Positions 41,821 through 48,817 of a stretch of 64,000 nt of DNA are shown one piece after another. Position 1 is the first letter of the stretch; every line of letters starts with the position of its first letter. Source of the stretch: Conexibacter arvalis. GTDB taxonomy: Bacteria; Actinomycetota; Thermoleophilia; Solirubrobacterales; Solirubrobacteraceae. Below the pieces are notes generated by a model. The model was not told the DNA's origin. It worked only from the letters and a program-made list of their open reading frames with translations, and did no database searches. The stretch lies in assembly GCF_014199525.1 (NCBI RefSeq), contig NZ_JACHNU010000003.1, positions 62,001 to 126,000 of the forward strand. The letters run 5' to 3'. Made by a program: the position numbers and the translations under genes.

Positions 41821-42498
41821 ATGAGCGAGGGCAACCACTTCAGCGCCGGCGACGGCGTCGACGATGCCGCCGACGACGGTCGCGCAGCGAGCACGGTCGC
41901 CGCGACGGCGACCCCGGCCGCGCCGGCCGAGCAGCAGCCGACCGCGACGAGGGACCGCATCCTGCAGGCGACGCTGCGCGTCGTCGCGGCCGAGGGGATC
42001 GGCGCGGTCACCAACCGGCGGGTGGCGGCCGAGGCCGGCGTGGCGCTCGGGTCGCTCACGTACCACTTCCCCAGCCAGACGGCGCTCCTGCGCGACAGCC
42101 TGCTGCGCTACGTCGAGACGGAGGTGGCGCGGATCAGGGCGATCGCCGAGCAGCTGCGGGCGACCGAGCCGACGCCCGAGCAGGTCGCCGCGGCGGTCGA
42201 GCAGCTGCTCGACTCCGACCCGACGCGCCCCGGCGAGGTCGCCGAGCTGGAGCTGCACCTGGAGGCGTCGCGCGATCCGGAGCTGCAGGAGGCCTCGGCG
42301 CGCTGCTTCGCCGCCTACGAGGACTTCGCCGCGGCGGTGCTCGAGGCGCTCGATGTCCCCGAGCCGACCCGCCACGCGAGAACGGTCGTCGCCGTCCTCG
42401 TCGGGCTCACGATGCGGCGGCTGGGAACCGGCGCGCAGGACGCGCGCGGCACGGCCGACGCGCTGATGACGATCGTGCGCGGCGCGCAGGCCGACTGA
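41821..42498 (+). CDS. TetR-family transcriptional regulator
   Basis: 225 aa. A ~40-residue polar N-terminal extension precedes the TetR HTH (residues ~43-90: TRDRILQATLRVVAAEGIGAVTNRRVAAEAGVALGSLTYHFPSQTALL), then an all-alpha ligand domain. Divergent from the amidase; the intervening perfect palindrome is the likely operator. Amidase substrate or product would be the expected inducer (inference). Followed by a strong hairpin. Confidence 0.88.
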   Translation: MSEGNHFSAGDGVDDAADDGRAASTVAATATPAAPAEQQPTATRDRILQATLRVVAAEGIGAVTNRRVAAEAGVALGSLTYHFPSQTALLRDSLLRYVETEVARIRAIAEQLRATEPTPEQVAAAVEQLLDSDPTRPGEVAELELHLEASRDPELQEASARCFAAYEDFAAAVLEALDVPEPTRHARTVVAVLVGLTMRRLGTGAQDARGTADALMTIVRGAQAD

Positions 42499-42578
42499 GA
42501 CGCGATCGCCCGTACGGCCCCGGCCCGACCTTGCCCCGGCCCACCCCTGCCCCGGCCCGCCCTCGGAAGAGGGGGATC

Positions 42579-42624
42579 GGGCTGGGCGCCGGCGTGCCCC
42601 CCCGGGTGCACCGGCGCCCAGCCC
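42579..42624 (+). terminator. Strong hairpin downstream of tetR
   Basis: GGGCTGGGCGCCGG ... CCGGCGCCCAGCCC: a perfect 14-bp stem with an 18-nt loop that can extend by pairing inside. Typical GC-rich terminator strength without a T-run. Confidence 0.7.
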
Positions 42625-42628
42625 TGGT

Positions 42629-42653
42629 GTTCTAAGGAGGAGAGATTTAGAAC
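42629..42653 (+). promoter_or_regulatory. Hairpin GTTCTAA-N11-TTAGAAC with a Shine-Dalgarno sequence in its loop
   Basis: Perfect 7-bp arms (42629-42635 and 42647-42653). The loop holds GGAGGAG, the strongest ribosome-binding sequence nearby, but ATG 42661 is 17 nt too far for standard initiation. Confidence 0.45.
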
Positions 42654-42869
42654 GCCCTGGATGATGCGCGCTGACCAGTTCGATGTGGTTGGCCAGATGG
42701 CGAAGGTTTCGCCGCAGACCTCCACCGAACGGCCTCCCGACGCGCGCGAAAGTCCCCGGGGCCAGAGGAGCCGACGGGACTGGACGAGCGGGGCGCGGAG
42801 CGGAGGCGAAATGCGCCCCCCTCCATCTTTAGCTGGCGGATCTCCACCTTAAGCTTGTAGCCACCAATG

Positions 42870-42883
42870 CGAACATACGTTCG
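42870..42883 (+). promoter_or_regulatory. LexA-type SOS box overlapping the start of the small gene 42883
   Basis: CGAACATACGTTCG is a 14-bp inverted repeat that contains GAAC-N4-GTTC, the Gram-positive LexA (Cheo-box) consensus. It ends on the first base of the GTG start and covers the expected -10 position, ideal for repression. Confidence 0.55.
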
Positions 42884-43209
42884 TGAACAGCACCGGCTCA
42901 GACACCCCTCCCTACGTGATCTTTCGCCAGGCGCTCGACGCCGGCGACCTCGCCCGCATCCGCTCGCTCGCCGCGGCGATGCCGCGGATCAGCCTTCAGG
43001 ACGCGCTGCGCATCTGCCTGCTGATGCGCGATCACGACGGGTACGAGCGGGCCGCGATCCGCTGGGTGGGACGTTTCGCGCTCGAGGCGCGCACCGTGGC
43101 GATCGAGGATCTGCAGGCCGCCGCGGCCGCGCTCGACGCGCTGCCCGACCGTCCCGACGCGGCGATGGAACAGCTCCTCCGCGTGTGTGCGCGGTGCGGC
43201 GTGACGTAG
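42883..43209 (+). CDS. Small soluble protein, unknown, under a LexA-like box
   Basis: 108 aa from GTG 42883. Compact, all-helical looking and acidic overall: YVIFRQALDAGDLARIRSLAAAMPRISLQDALRICLLMRDHDGYERAAIRWVGRF then a second helical half ending LLRVCARCG. The pattern is reminiscent of conserved actinobacterial hypothetical proteins; I cannot name a function. Leaderless start. If the LexA box is real it is DNA-damage induced. Ends 5 nt before the convergent pseudogene. Confidence 0.7.
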   Translation: MNSTGSDTPPYVIFRQALDAGDLARIRSLAAAMPRISLQDALRICLLMRDHDGYERAAIRWVGRFALEARTVAIEDLQAAAAALDALPDRPDAAMEQLLRVCARCGVT

Positions 43210-43214
43210 CTCGC

Positions 43215-43596
43215 TCAGCTGCCCGGCAGATAGGTGAGAAGGACGACGCCGGAGTCGAACCGCCTGACGTCGGCGAGCCGCATCCGCACCGTGCCGCGGT
43301 CTCCCAGCACGTGGACGTTCCCCTTGCCCCAGACGAGCGGATTGACGTAGATCTCGTACTCGTCGATCAGCCCCTGCTGGGCGAGGGCGTAGGCGAACTC
43401 GCCGCTCCCGTGCATGAAGAGGTCGCCGGCGACCTCGCGCTTCAGCCGCGGGAGCGCGTCCGCGAGGTCGCCTTCGAGCACGGTCGCGTTCCTCGAACGA
43501 GCACGCGCCGTGGCCTCCGTCCGCCTGCACCCAGTCGCCGACCGGGTCGACGACGCCGTCGAGCGTCGCCTGGGTGGTTGCGATCAGCTTTCCCAT
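43215..43596 (-). pseudogene. Dihydrofolate-reductase-like (RibD_C/YyaP family) gene, internally deleted and frameshifted
   Basis: AAGGAG precedes ATG 43596, and the first ~35 codons read MGKLIATTQATLDGVVDPVGDW, a normal YyaP-type start. The reading frame then leaves the family. From about 43490 another frame carries its C-terminal half: TVLEGDLADALPRLKREVAGDLFMHGSGEFAYAL ... GLIDEYEIYVNPLVWGKG. The central ~70 residues, including much of the NADPH/folate site, are missing. Non-functional as a reductase. Confidence 0.75.
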
Positions 43597-43678
43597 CAGA
43601 TCTCCTTCGATTCGCGTTCGCTTGCGCAGCCCTGGCAGTCAGACGAACGCAGGAGCGCCGACTCATCGGTCGAGCAGC

Positions 43679-43718
43679 GTGAAACACAAACGTCGCAGGT
43701 GCAACATTTTTGTTTCAC
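43679..43718. promoter_or_regulatory. Inverted repeat GTGAAACA-N24-TGTTTCAC upstream of the TetR/MFS pair
   Basis: Perfect 8-bp half-sites in a short A+T-rich leader, just before a -10-like TACCGT (43723-43728), which is 8 nt from ATG 43737. Probable site of TetR autoregulation. Confidence 0.5.
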
Positions 43719-43722
43719 CTGC

Positions 43723-43728
43723 TACCGT
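43723..43728 (+). promoter_or_regulatory. -10-like hexamer TACCGT, 8 nt before ATG 43737
   Basis: TACCGT-TCTGTTCC-ATG without Shine-Dalgarno; leaderless arrangement. It supports ATG 43737 over the in-frame TTG 43710. Confidence 0.45.
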
Positions 43729-43736
43729 TCTGTTCC

Positions 43737-44321
43737 ATGTCCGTCGCCGAGACCGAACTGCTCGACACCGTCGCCCGCGTGCTCGCCCGGGAGCCGGGCT
43801 CCTCGATGCAGGAGATCGCGACCGCCGCCGGGGTCAGCCGCACGACGCTCCACCGTGCCTTCGGCGACCGCGCGACGCTCGTCGAGCGCGTCAGCGCGCA
43901 CGTGCTGGGCGACTGCGCCCGCCTCTTCGACGAGGCCGGGATCGACGACGGGCCGGTGCTGGAGGCGTTCGACCGCCTGATCGAGGCGACGCTCCCGCTG
44001 GCCAAGGCGTACGCGCTGCTGTTCGCCGAGCCGGACGTCTACCGCATCACAAGACTGGTCGAGGAGATCAGAACGCAGGACGAGCGCTTCGAGCGGTACT
44101 TCGCGCGCGGCCAGGCCGCCGGCGTCTTCCGCCCCGACCTCCCGCCCCGCTGGCTGGTCTACTCGGTCGGCTCGCAGCTGACCGCCGTCTGGTGGGCGAT
44201 CGACGACGGCTTCGTCGGCACGCGCGACGCGGCGCGGCTGGTGCGCGCCACCGTGCTCGGCGGGATCGCCGCGCACGCCGTCACCGACGACCCGTCGCTC
44301 GGAAGCTGGACGAAGCCGTGA
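43737..44321 (+). CDS. TetR-family regulator of an adjacent MFS exporter
   Basis: 194 aa. N-terminal HTH at residues ~5-50 (ELLDTVARVLAREPGSSMQEIATAAGVSRTTLHRAFGDRATLVERV), with the longer C-terminal ligand-binding half. The stop overlaps the GTG start of the MFS gene (GTGA), so the two are co-translated. The usual reading is a repressor relieved by the drug that the pump exports. Confidence 0.85.
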   Translation: MSVAETELLDTVARVLAREPGSSMQEIATAAGVSRTTLHRAFGDRATLVERVSAHVLGDCARLFDEAGIDDGPVLEAFDRLIEATLPLAKAYALLFAEPDVYRITRLVEEIRTQDERFERYFARGQAAGVFRPDLPPRWLVYSVGSQLTAVWWAIDDGFVGTRDAARLVRATVLGGIAAHAVTDDPSLGSWTKP

Positions 44322-46006
44322 CGACCGCGCTCCGCCCGGGCGGGCGCTGGACGGTCCTCGGCGTCATCTGCGCGGCGATCCTCGTCGTCGTGATCGACGT
44401 GACGGTCCTCCACGTCGCGGCCCCCGCGATGACCGAGGAGCTGAAGCCCTCCGCCGTCGCGCTGCTGTGGATCATCGACGTCTATCCGCTCGTCGTCGCG
44501 CCGCTGCTGGTCGCCTCCGGCGCCCTTGGCGACCGCTTCGGCCGCAAGCGGATCCTGCTCGCCGGCCTCGTCGTCTTCGGCATCTCCTCGGCGCTGGCGG
44601 CGGTCGCCTGGACGCCCGGCATCCTGATCGCCGCCCGCGCGGTCATGGGCGTCGGCGGGGCGATGATCCTGCCGGCCTCGATGGCGATCGTCCGCGACGT
44701 CTTCGAGGACCGCGACGAGCGCCGCACCGCCGTCGGCATCTGGAGCGCGACGATGGCCGGCGGCGCCGCCCTCGGCCCGCTCGTCGGCGGCTTCCTCGTC
44801 GAGCACTTCTCGTGGCACGCCGTCTTCCTCATCAACATCCCGGTCGTGCTGCTCGTGCTGCCGTTCGGGCTGCGGCTGCTGCCCGAGAGCCGCGCCGCCG
44901 AGCCGCCGCCGTGGGACACGCTCGCGGTCGTGCTCGCAGGCGTCGGCATCCTTGGCGTCGCCTTCGGCCTCAAGGAGGGCGCGCGCCACGGCTTCGTCGA
45001 CCCGCTCGTGCTCGGCGTGCTCGCCGCCGCGGCCGCGTCGCTGACCTGGTTCGTGCGCCGTCAGCTCGCGCGGCGCGAGCCGCTGCTCGACGTGCGCCTC
45101 TTCGGCGACCGCGCCTTCGCGGTCGCGGTCGGCTGCGTGATGCTGGCGATGTTCGGCCTCGTCGGCCTGGAGCTGCTGTTCGCGCAGTACCTGCAGCTGG
45201 TGCTCGGCCTCGAGCCGCTGGCGGCGAGCGTGCGGCTGCTGCCGCTGATGCTCGCGAGCCTCGCCGGCGGGCTGCTCGCGGCGCCGCTGCTGCGGCGCGC
45301 CGGCACCCGCGCGACGATCACGGGCGGCCTGCTGCTGACGACGGTCGCGGTGGTGCCGATGCTCTCGCTCGGGGTCGCCGACCAGTACCTGCTGCTGGCG
45401 CTCCCGTTCGTCGCGCTCGGCTTCGGCCTCGAGGTCGCGCTCGTCGCCGCCAACGACGTGATCATCTCCGCCGTCCCGGCCGAGCGTGCCGGCAACGCCG
45501 CGTCGATCGAGGAGACCGCGTACGAGCTCGGCGGCGGGCTCGGCGTCGCGGTGCTCGGCTCGATCGCCACCGCCGTCTACAGCGGCGCGCTGACCACCGT
45601 GCCGGGCGTCGGCGAGAGCGGGATGGCCGCCGCCGACGAGTCGCTCGGGCGCGCCGTCGAGGTCGCCGCCGGCCTGCCCGCCGCCGCCGGCGCCGCGCTC
45701 CTCGGCGTCGCGCGCGAGGCGTTCGTCGACGGCCTCCATGTCGTGCTGCTCGTCAGCTTCGGCCTGCTCGCGGCGAGCGCCCTGCTCGCGGCGATCGTGC
45801 TGCGCCGGGGCACCAGAGAGGCCGACGGCGGCGACCGGACGCCCGGCGGCGCGACCACGCCCGGCGCCACCAGCCACGCGGCGCCAGCCGGCGTGCAGGC
45901 GGCCGGCGCCCCCGGCGACGCGACGGCGCTCAACGCTGCCGCCGGCGCGTCGGCGCCCAAGGCCGCCCCCGTTTCCGTCGAGCCGATCGGCGGCGGCGCA
46001 CCCTAG
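44318..46006 (+). CDS. Drug-type MFS exporter, DHA2 (EmrB/QacA) family, 14 TM
   Basis: 562 aa from GTG 44318. About 14 hydrophobic helices. DHA2 hallmarks include ICAAILVVVIDVTVLHVAAP in TM1, GALGDRFGRKR in loop 2-3 (motif A), RAVMGVGGAMILPASMAIV and GPLVGGFLVEHFSWHAVFLINIPV (motif C region). The last ~55 residues are a disordered Ala/Gly/Thr/Pro tail. Exports hydrophobic drugs by proton antiport in characterised relatives. Co-translated with its TetR regulator. Confidence 0.9.
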   Translation: MTTALRPGGRWTVLGVICAAILVVVIDVTVLHVAAPAMTEELKPSAVALLWIIDVYPLVVAPLLVASGALGDRFGRKRILLAGLVVFGISSALAAVAWTPGILIAARAVMGVGGAMILPASMAIVRDVFEDRDERRTAVGIWSATMAGGAALGPLVGGFLVEHFSWHAVFLINIPVVLLVLPFGLRLLPESRAAEPPPWDTLAVVLAGVGILGVAFGLKEGARHGFVDPLVLGVLAAAAASLTWFVRRQLARREPLLDVRLFGDRAFAVAVGCVMLAMFGLVGLELLFAQYLQLVLGLEPLAASVRLLPLMLASLAGGLLAAPLLRRAGTRATITGGLLLTTVAVVPMLSLGVADQYLLLALPFVALGFGLEVALVAANDVIISAVPAERAGNAASIEETAYELGGGLGVAVLGSIATAVYSGALTTVPGVGESGMAAADESLGRAVEVAAGLPAAAGAALLGVAREAFVDGLHVVLLVSFGLLAASALLAAIVLRRGTREADGGDRTPGGATTPGATSHAAPAGVQAAGAPGDATALNAAAGASAPKAAPVSVEPIGGGAP

Positions 46007-46127
46007 CTCGCCGCGACCGTCGATCCGTGTCCCGATGTGGGACGCAGATCGCCGGTCATGCGCGCTGCGGATGCTGGAGCGCCGCGTGAGCCCGGCGGCG
46101 GGATGCGCGGCGCGGGCGGCTTTCGGG

Positions 46128-46133
46128 CATGGT
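46128..46133 (+). promoter_or_regulatory. -10-like hexamer CATGGT, 6 nt before GTG 46140
   Basis: CATGGT-CGAGGC-GTG mirrors TATGGT-CGCGTC-GTG at 9833. The gap before it (46007-46127) has only a weak GTCCC/GGGAC hairpin (46028-46042). Confidence 0.4.
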
Positions 46134-46139
46134 CGAGGC

Positions 46140-46583
46140 GTGGAGGTCCATGCGCGCCGCACGATCGCCGCCCCGCCGGAGCGGATCTTCGCCTTCCTGG
46201 AGGCGATCGACCGCCATTGGGAGCTGCTCGGCCGGCGCCTGGAGCCGCTGCGCGGCTACGACGGCCGCCGCTCCCGCGCGCGGCTGCGCGGCCCGCTGGG
46301 GATCCGCCGCACGCTCTGGATCGAGCTCTCCGAGCTGCGCGCGCCGCAGTCGCTGACCGGCCGCGTCGAGGCGGGCGGCGGCCGCACGGTCGGGACGGTC
46401 CGGTGGGATGTGCGGCCGGTCGCCGCGAGCACGGCGACGACCGTCGTGCTGACGGCCCGCACCGACGTCGCCGGGCCGCTCGACCGGCTGCTGCTGCTCG
46501 CCGGCGGCCGGCGCTGGCTGCGGCAGTCGCTGGAGCTGGTGCTGGCGCGGCTCGACGCGCGCGTCGGCGGCGCGGATCGGTAG
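46140..46583 (+). CDS. SRPBCC-family (polyketide cyclase/dehydrase-like) protein
   Basis: 147 aa from GTG 46140. Begins VEVHARRTIAAPPERIFAFLEAIDRHWEL, the usual first strand and helix of START/SRPBCC proteins, and ends in a long C-terminal amphipathic helix (WLRQSLELVLARLDARV). The middle strands are Arg-rich. It would hold a hydrophobic ligand in a helix-grip cavity; ligand unknown. Ends 83 nt before the antiporter coding region on the same strand. Confidence 0.75.
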   Translation: MEVHARRTIAAPPERIFAFLEAIDRHWELLGRRLEPLRGYDGRRSRARLRGPLGIRRTLWIELSELRAPQSLTGRVEAGGGRTVGTVRWDVRPVAASTATTVVLTARTDVAGPLDRLLLLAGGRRWLRQSLELVLARLDARVGGADR

Positions 46584-46666
46584 CGCTCGCAGGCGATGCC
46601 GTCGTCGTCGGCAGACGGCGCGCGATCGCGCTCGCATGGGCGGCGAGGAGCGGCGATGATGGCGCC

Positions 46667-48268
46667 ATCCTCTCCTCGATCCTGATCGGCCTCGGCGGTC
46701 TCCTGATCGTGCTGCTCGTCCGCGTCGCGGCGGACCGCAGCGGACTGCCGGCGGCGGTGCTGTTCGTGCTCGCCGGCTCGGCGCTCGCCCTCCTGCCGGT
46801 GCCGACCGCCCCGCTCGATCCCGACGTCGTGCTCCAGCTGGTGATCCCGCCGCTGCTGTACGCCGCCGCGCTCAACGCGAGCCTCTTCGAGATCCGCTCC
46901 AACCTGCGCCGGATCGCGTCGCTGTCGGTCGGGCTGGTACTGATGACGGGGCTCGCGGTCGGCGTGGCGCTCGACCTCGTCGTCGCCGAGCTGAGCTTCG
47001 CGGCGGCGCTGGCGCTCGGCGCGGCGGTCGCGCCGCCCGACCCGGTCGCGGCGCTGGCGATCGGCCGGCGGGCGAGACTGCCGTCGCGGCTCACGACGCT
47101 GATCGAGGGCGAGGGTCTGCTCAACGACGCGACGGCGCTGACGCTGTACGGGATCGCCGTGACCGCGGTCGCGGCCGGCGGCGACGTCTCGGTGCCGGAG
47201 GGCGTCGGCAGGTTCCTCTTCGCCGTCGCCGGCGGGCTCGCGGCGGGCGTGCTCGTCGCGTGGGTCGTGCGCGCGAGCCGCCGGCATCTCGACGACCCGC
47301 TGCTGGAGAACGCGCTCTCGCTCGCGACGCCGTTCGCCGCCTACGCGCTCGCCGAGTCGGTCGACGCGTCGGGCGTGCTCGCCGTCGTGATCGCGGGGCT
47401 GTGGCTCGGCCACCAGTCGCCGCTGATCGAGTCGGGCGCCAGCCGCCTGCAGACGCGCGCCGTCTGGCGACTGATCGAGTTCGTGCTGGAGGGCTACGTC
47501 TTCCTGCTGATCGGCCAGCAGCTGCCGGACGTGATCGCCGACCTCGACCGCTACCCGACGAGCACCGTCGTCACCGCCGCCGGCGCGACCGTCGCCGTCG
47601 TGCTGCTGGTGCGGCCGCTGTGGCTGCTCGGGCTGCGCGGCGAGACGCTCGACCCGGACGGGAGGCCGCTGTCGCTGCGCGACGTCGTCGCGCTGTCGTG
47701 GTCGGGCACACGCGGGGTCATCACGCTCGCGACCGCCGCCGCGCTCCCGCTCGCCTTCCCCGACCGCCACCTGCTGCTGTTCTGCGCCTACCTCGTCGTG
47801 CTCGTGACGCTCGTCGGGCAGGGGCTGACGTTCGCGCCGCTGCTGCGCGCGCTGAAGCTGAGAGCGGCCGACGCCGACGAGCGCCGCGTCCGCGCCGAGG
47901 CGCGCCTCGCCGCGGTCGACGCCGGCCGCGAGCGGATCGACGAGGTGATCGAGGAGCAGCAGCTGCCCGAGGACGCGGCGCGGCGCGTCCGGCAGCTCTA
48001 CGAGGGCCGCCGGACCGTCGCCGAGCAGCGCCTCGTGCGCACCCGCGAGCGGCTCGACGCGCTCGACGACGCCGACGAGGACGCGGTCGAGCGGCTGTCG
48101 AGCGCAGTCGAGGCGGTCGGCGCGCTGCGACGGGCCGCGCTCGACGCCGAGCGCGAGGAGCTGGTCCGCTGGCGCGACGCGGGCCGCCTGCCGGAGTCGA
48201 GCCTGCGCGCGCTGCTGCGCGAGCTCGACCACCAGGAGGGCCTGCTGTCGGGCGGCGGCGGAGCGTGA
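46667..48268 (+). CDS. Na+/H+ antiporter (CPA1/NhaP-type) with no canonical start codon
   Basis: About 533 aa. TM1 (ILSSILIGLGGLLIVLLVRVAADRSGLP) must be included for a normal CPA1 fold, but no ATG, GTG or TTG lies in frame between the SRPBCC stop and TM1. ATC 46667 sits 6 nt after GATGAT, the spacing of the leaderless starts elsewhere here, so AUC initiation is my best guess; GTG 46709 would cut TM1. Twelve or so TM helices, including the ion-site segment EGEGLLNDATAL and ALGAAVAPPDPVAA. Residues ~405-533 are a soluble, charged helical tail. Exchanges Na+ for H+. Confidence 0.8.
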   Translation: MLSSILIGLGGLLIVLLVRVAADRSGLPAAVLFVLAGSALALLPVPTAPLDPDVVLQLVIPPLLYAAALNASLFEIRSNLRRIASLSVGLVLMTGLAVGVALDLVVAELSFAAALALGAAVAPPDPVAALAIGRRARLPSRLTTLIEGEGLLNDATALTLYGIAVTAVAAGGDVSVPEGVGRFLFAVAGGLAAGVLVAWVVRASRRHLDDPLLENALSLATPFAAYALAESVDASGVLAVVIAGLWLGHQSPLIESGASRLQTRAVWRLIEFVLEGYVFLLIGQQLPDVIADLDRYPTSTVVTAAGATVAVVLLVRPLWLLGLRGETLDPDGRPLSLRDVVALSWSGTRGVITLATAAALPLAFPDRHLLLFCAYLVVLVTLVGQGLTFAPLLRALKLRAADADERRVRAEARLAAVDAGRERIDEVIEEQQLPEDAARRVRQLYEGRRTVAEQRLVRTRERLDALDDADEDAVERLSSAVEAVGALRRAALDAEREELVRWRDAGRLPESSLRALLRELDHQEGLLSGGGGA

Positions 48269-48279
48269 ACGGCGCGGTT

Positions 48280-48293
48280 CGCTCGCCCGAGCG
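48280..48293. terminator. Short hairpin CGCTCG-CC-CGAGCG between convergent genes
   Basis: Six-base-pair stem in the 63-nt gap between the antiporter gene and ridA; weak but suitably placed. Confidence 0.35.
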
Positions 48294-48331
48294 CTCGTAG
48301 ACGATCAGGCGTGGGACGCGGCCGCGCCGGC

Positions 48332-48817
48332 TCAGCCCGGCGCCAGCCGCACGCCGGCCTCAGCCCGGCGCAGCCGCGCGACCGCCTCGACCTCGACCGG
48401 GACGCCGAGCGGGAGGCTGGCGACGCCGATCGCGCTGCGGGCGTGACGGCCGCGGTCGCCGAGCAGCTCGTGGATCAGCTCGGAGGCGCCGTTGGCGACC
48501 TGCGGCTGCTGCGTGAAGCCGGGGGCGCTCGCGACGAAGACGGTCAGCTTCACCATCGTCACGCGGCCGAGGTCGCCGTCGGCGGCGGCCTTCAGCTGCG
48601 CGAGCACGTGCGCGGCGCAGCGGCGGGCGCAGGCGACGCCGTCCGCGACGTCGGCCTCGCGCTCCAGCCGACCGGTGCGCAGCACCGCGCCGTCGTCGTC
48701 GAACGGCACCTGGCCGGAGACGTGGAGCGTCCCGTCGCCGCCCGGCGCGACCGGCAGGTGCCAGGCGGTCGCCGGGCCGGAGGCGCGCGGCAGCTCGGTC
48801 TCCGCTGATCTGCTCAT
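48332..48817 (-). CDS. RidA (YjgF/YER057c/UK114)-family protein
   Basis: 161 aa. Contains LHVSGQVPFDDDGAV, VTMVKLTVFVA and RSAIGVASLPLGVPVEVEAVARL. The Arg of the last block corresponds to RidA's conserved Arg, and Glu follows in EVEA. RidA hydrolyses reactive enamine/imine intermediates from amino-acid lyases and dehydrogenases; catabolic-operon paralogues are common. Last of ten close-packed genes; its ATG overlaps the M81 peptidase stop. Confidence 0.85.
   Translation of the reverse strand: MSRSAETELPRASGPATAWHLPVAPGGDGTLHVSGQVPFDDDGAVLRTGRLEREADVADGVACARRCAAHVLAQLKAAADGDLGRVTMVKLTVFVASAPGFTQQPQVANGASELIHELLGDRGRHARSAIGVASLPLGVPVEVEAVARLRRAEAGVRLAPG

Larger units (their letters stand above)
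42499..42882. other. 384-bp non-coding stretch with several predicted RNA hairpins
   Basis: Contents in order: terminator-like hairpin 42579-42624; hairpin 42629-42653 that encloses an AAGGAGGAG sequence; hairpin GGCGAA-GGT-TTCGCC at 42699-42713; AGTCCC/GGGACT at 42752-42757 and 42777-42782; LexA-like box at 42870-42883. Short ORFs on both strands lack properly placed start signals. A structured RNA is possible. Confidence 0.5.

Noticed and set aside
42315-42725. A minus-strand ORF starting MEVCGETFAIWPTTSNW, considered as a ribosomal peptide precursor.
   Set aside because: No maturation genes nearby, no ribosome-binding site, and it runs through the tetR gene and its terminator.
42661-42852. 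A 63-codon ORF after the Shine-Dalgarno-containing hairpin.
   Set aside because: GGAGGAG is 17 nt from its ATG and trapped in a hairpin; the protein is low-complexity; opposite-strand ORFs are equally weak.
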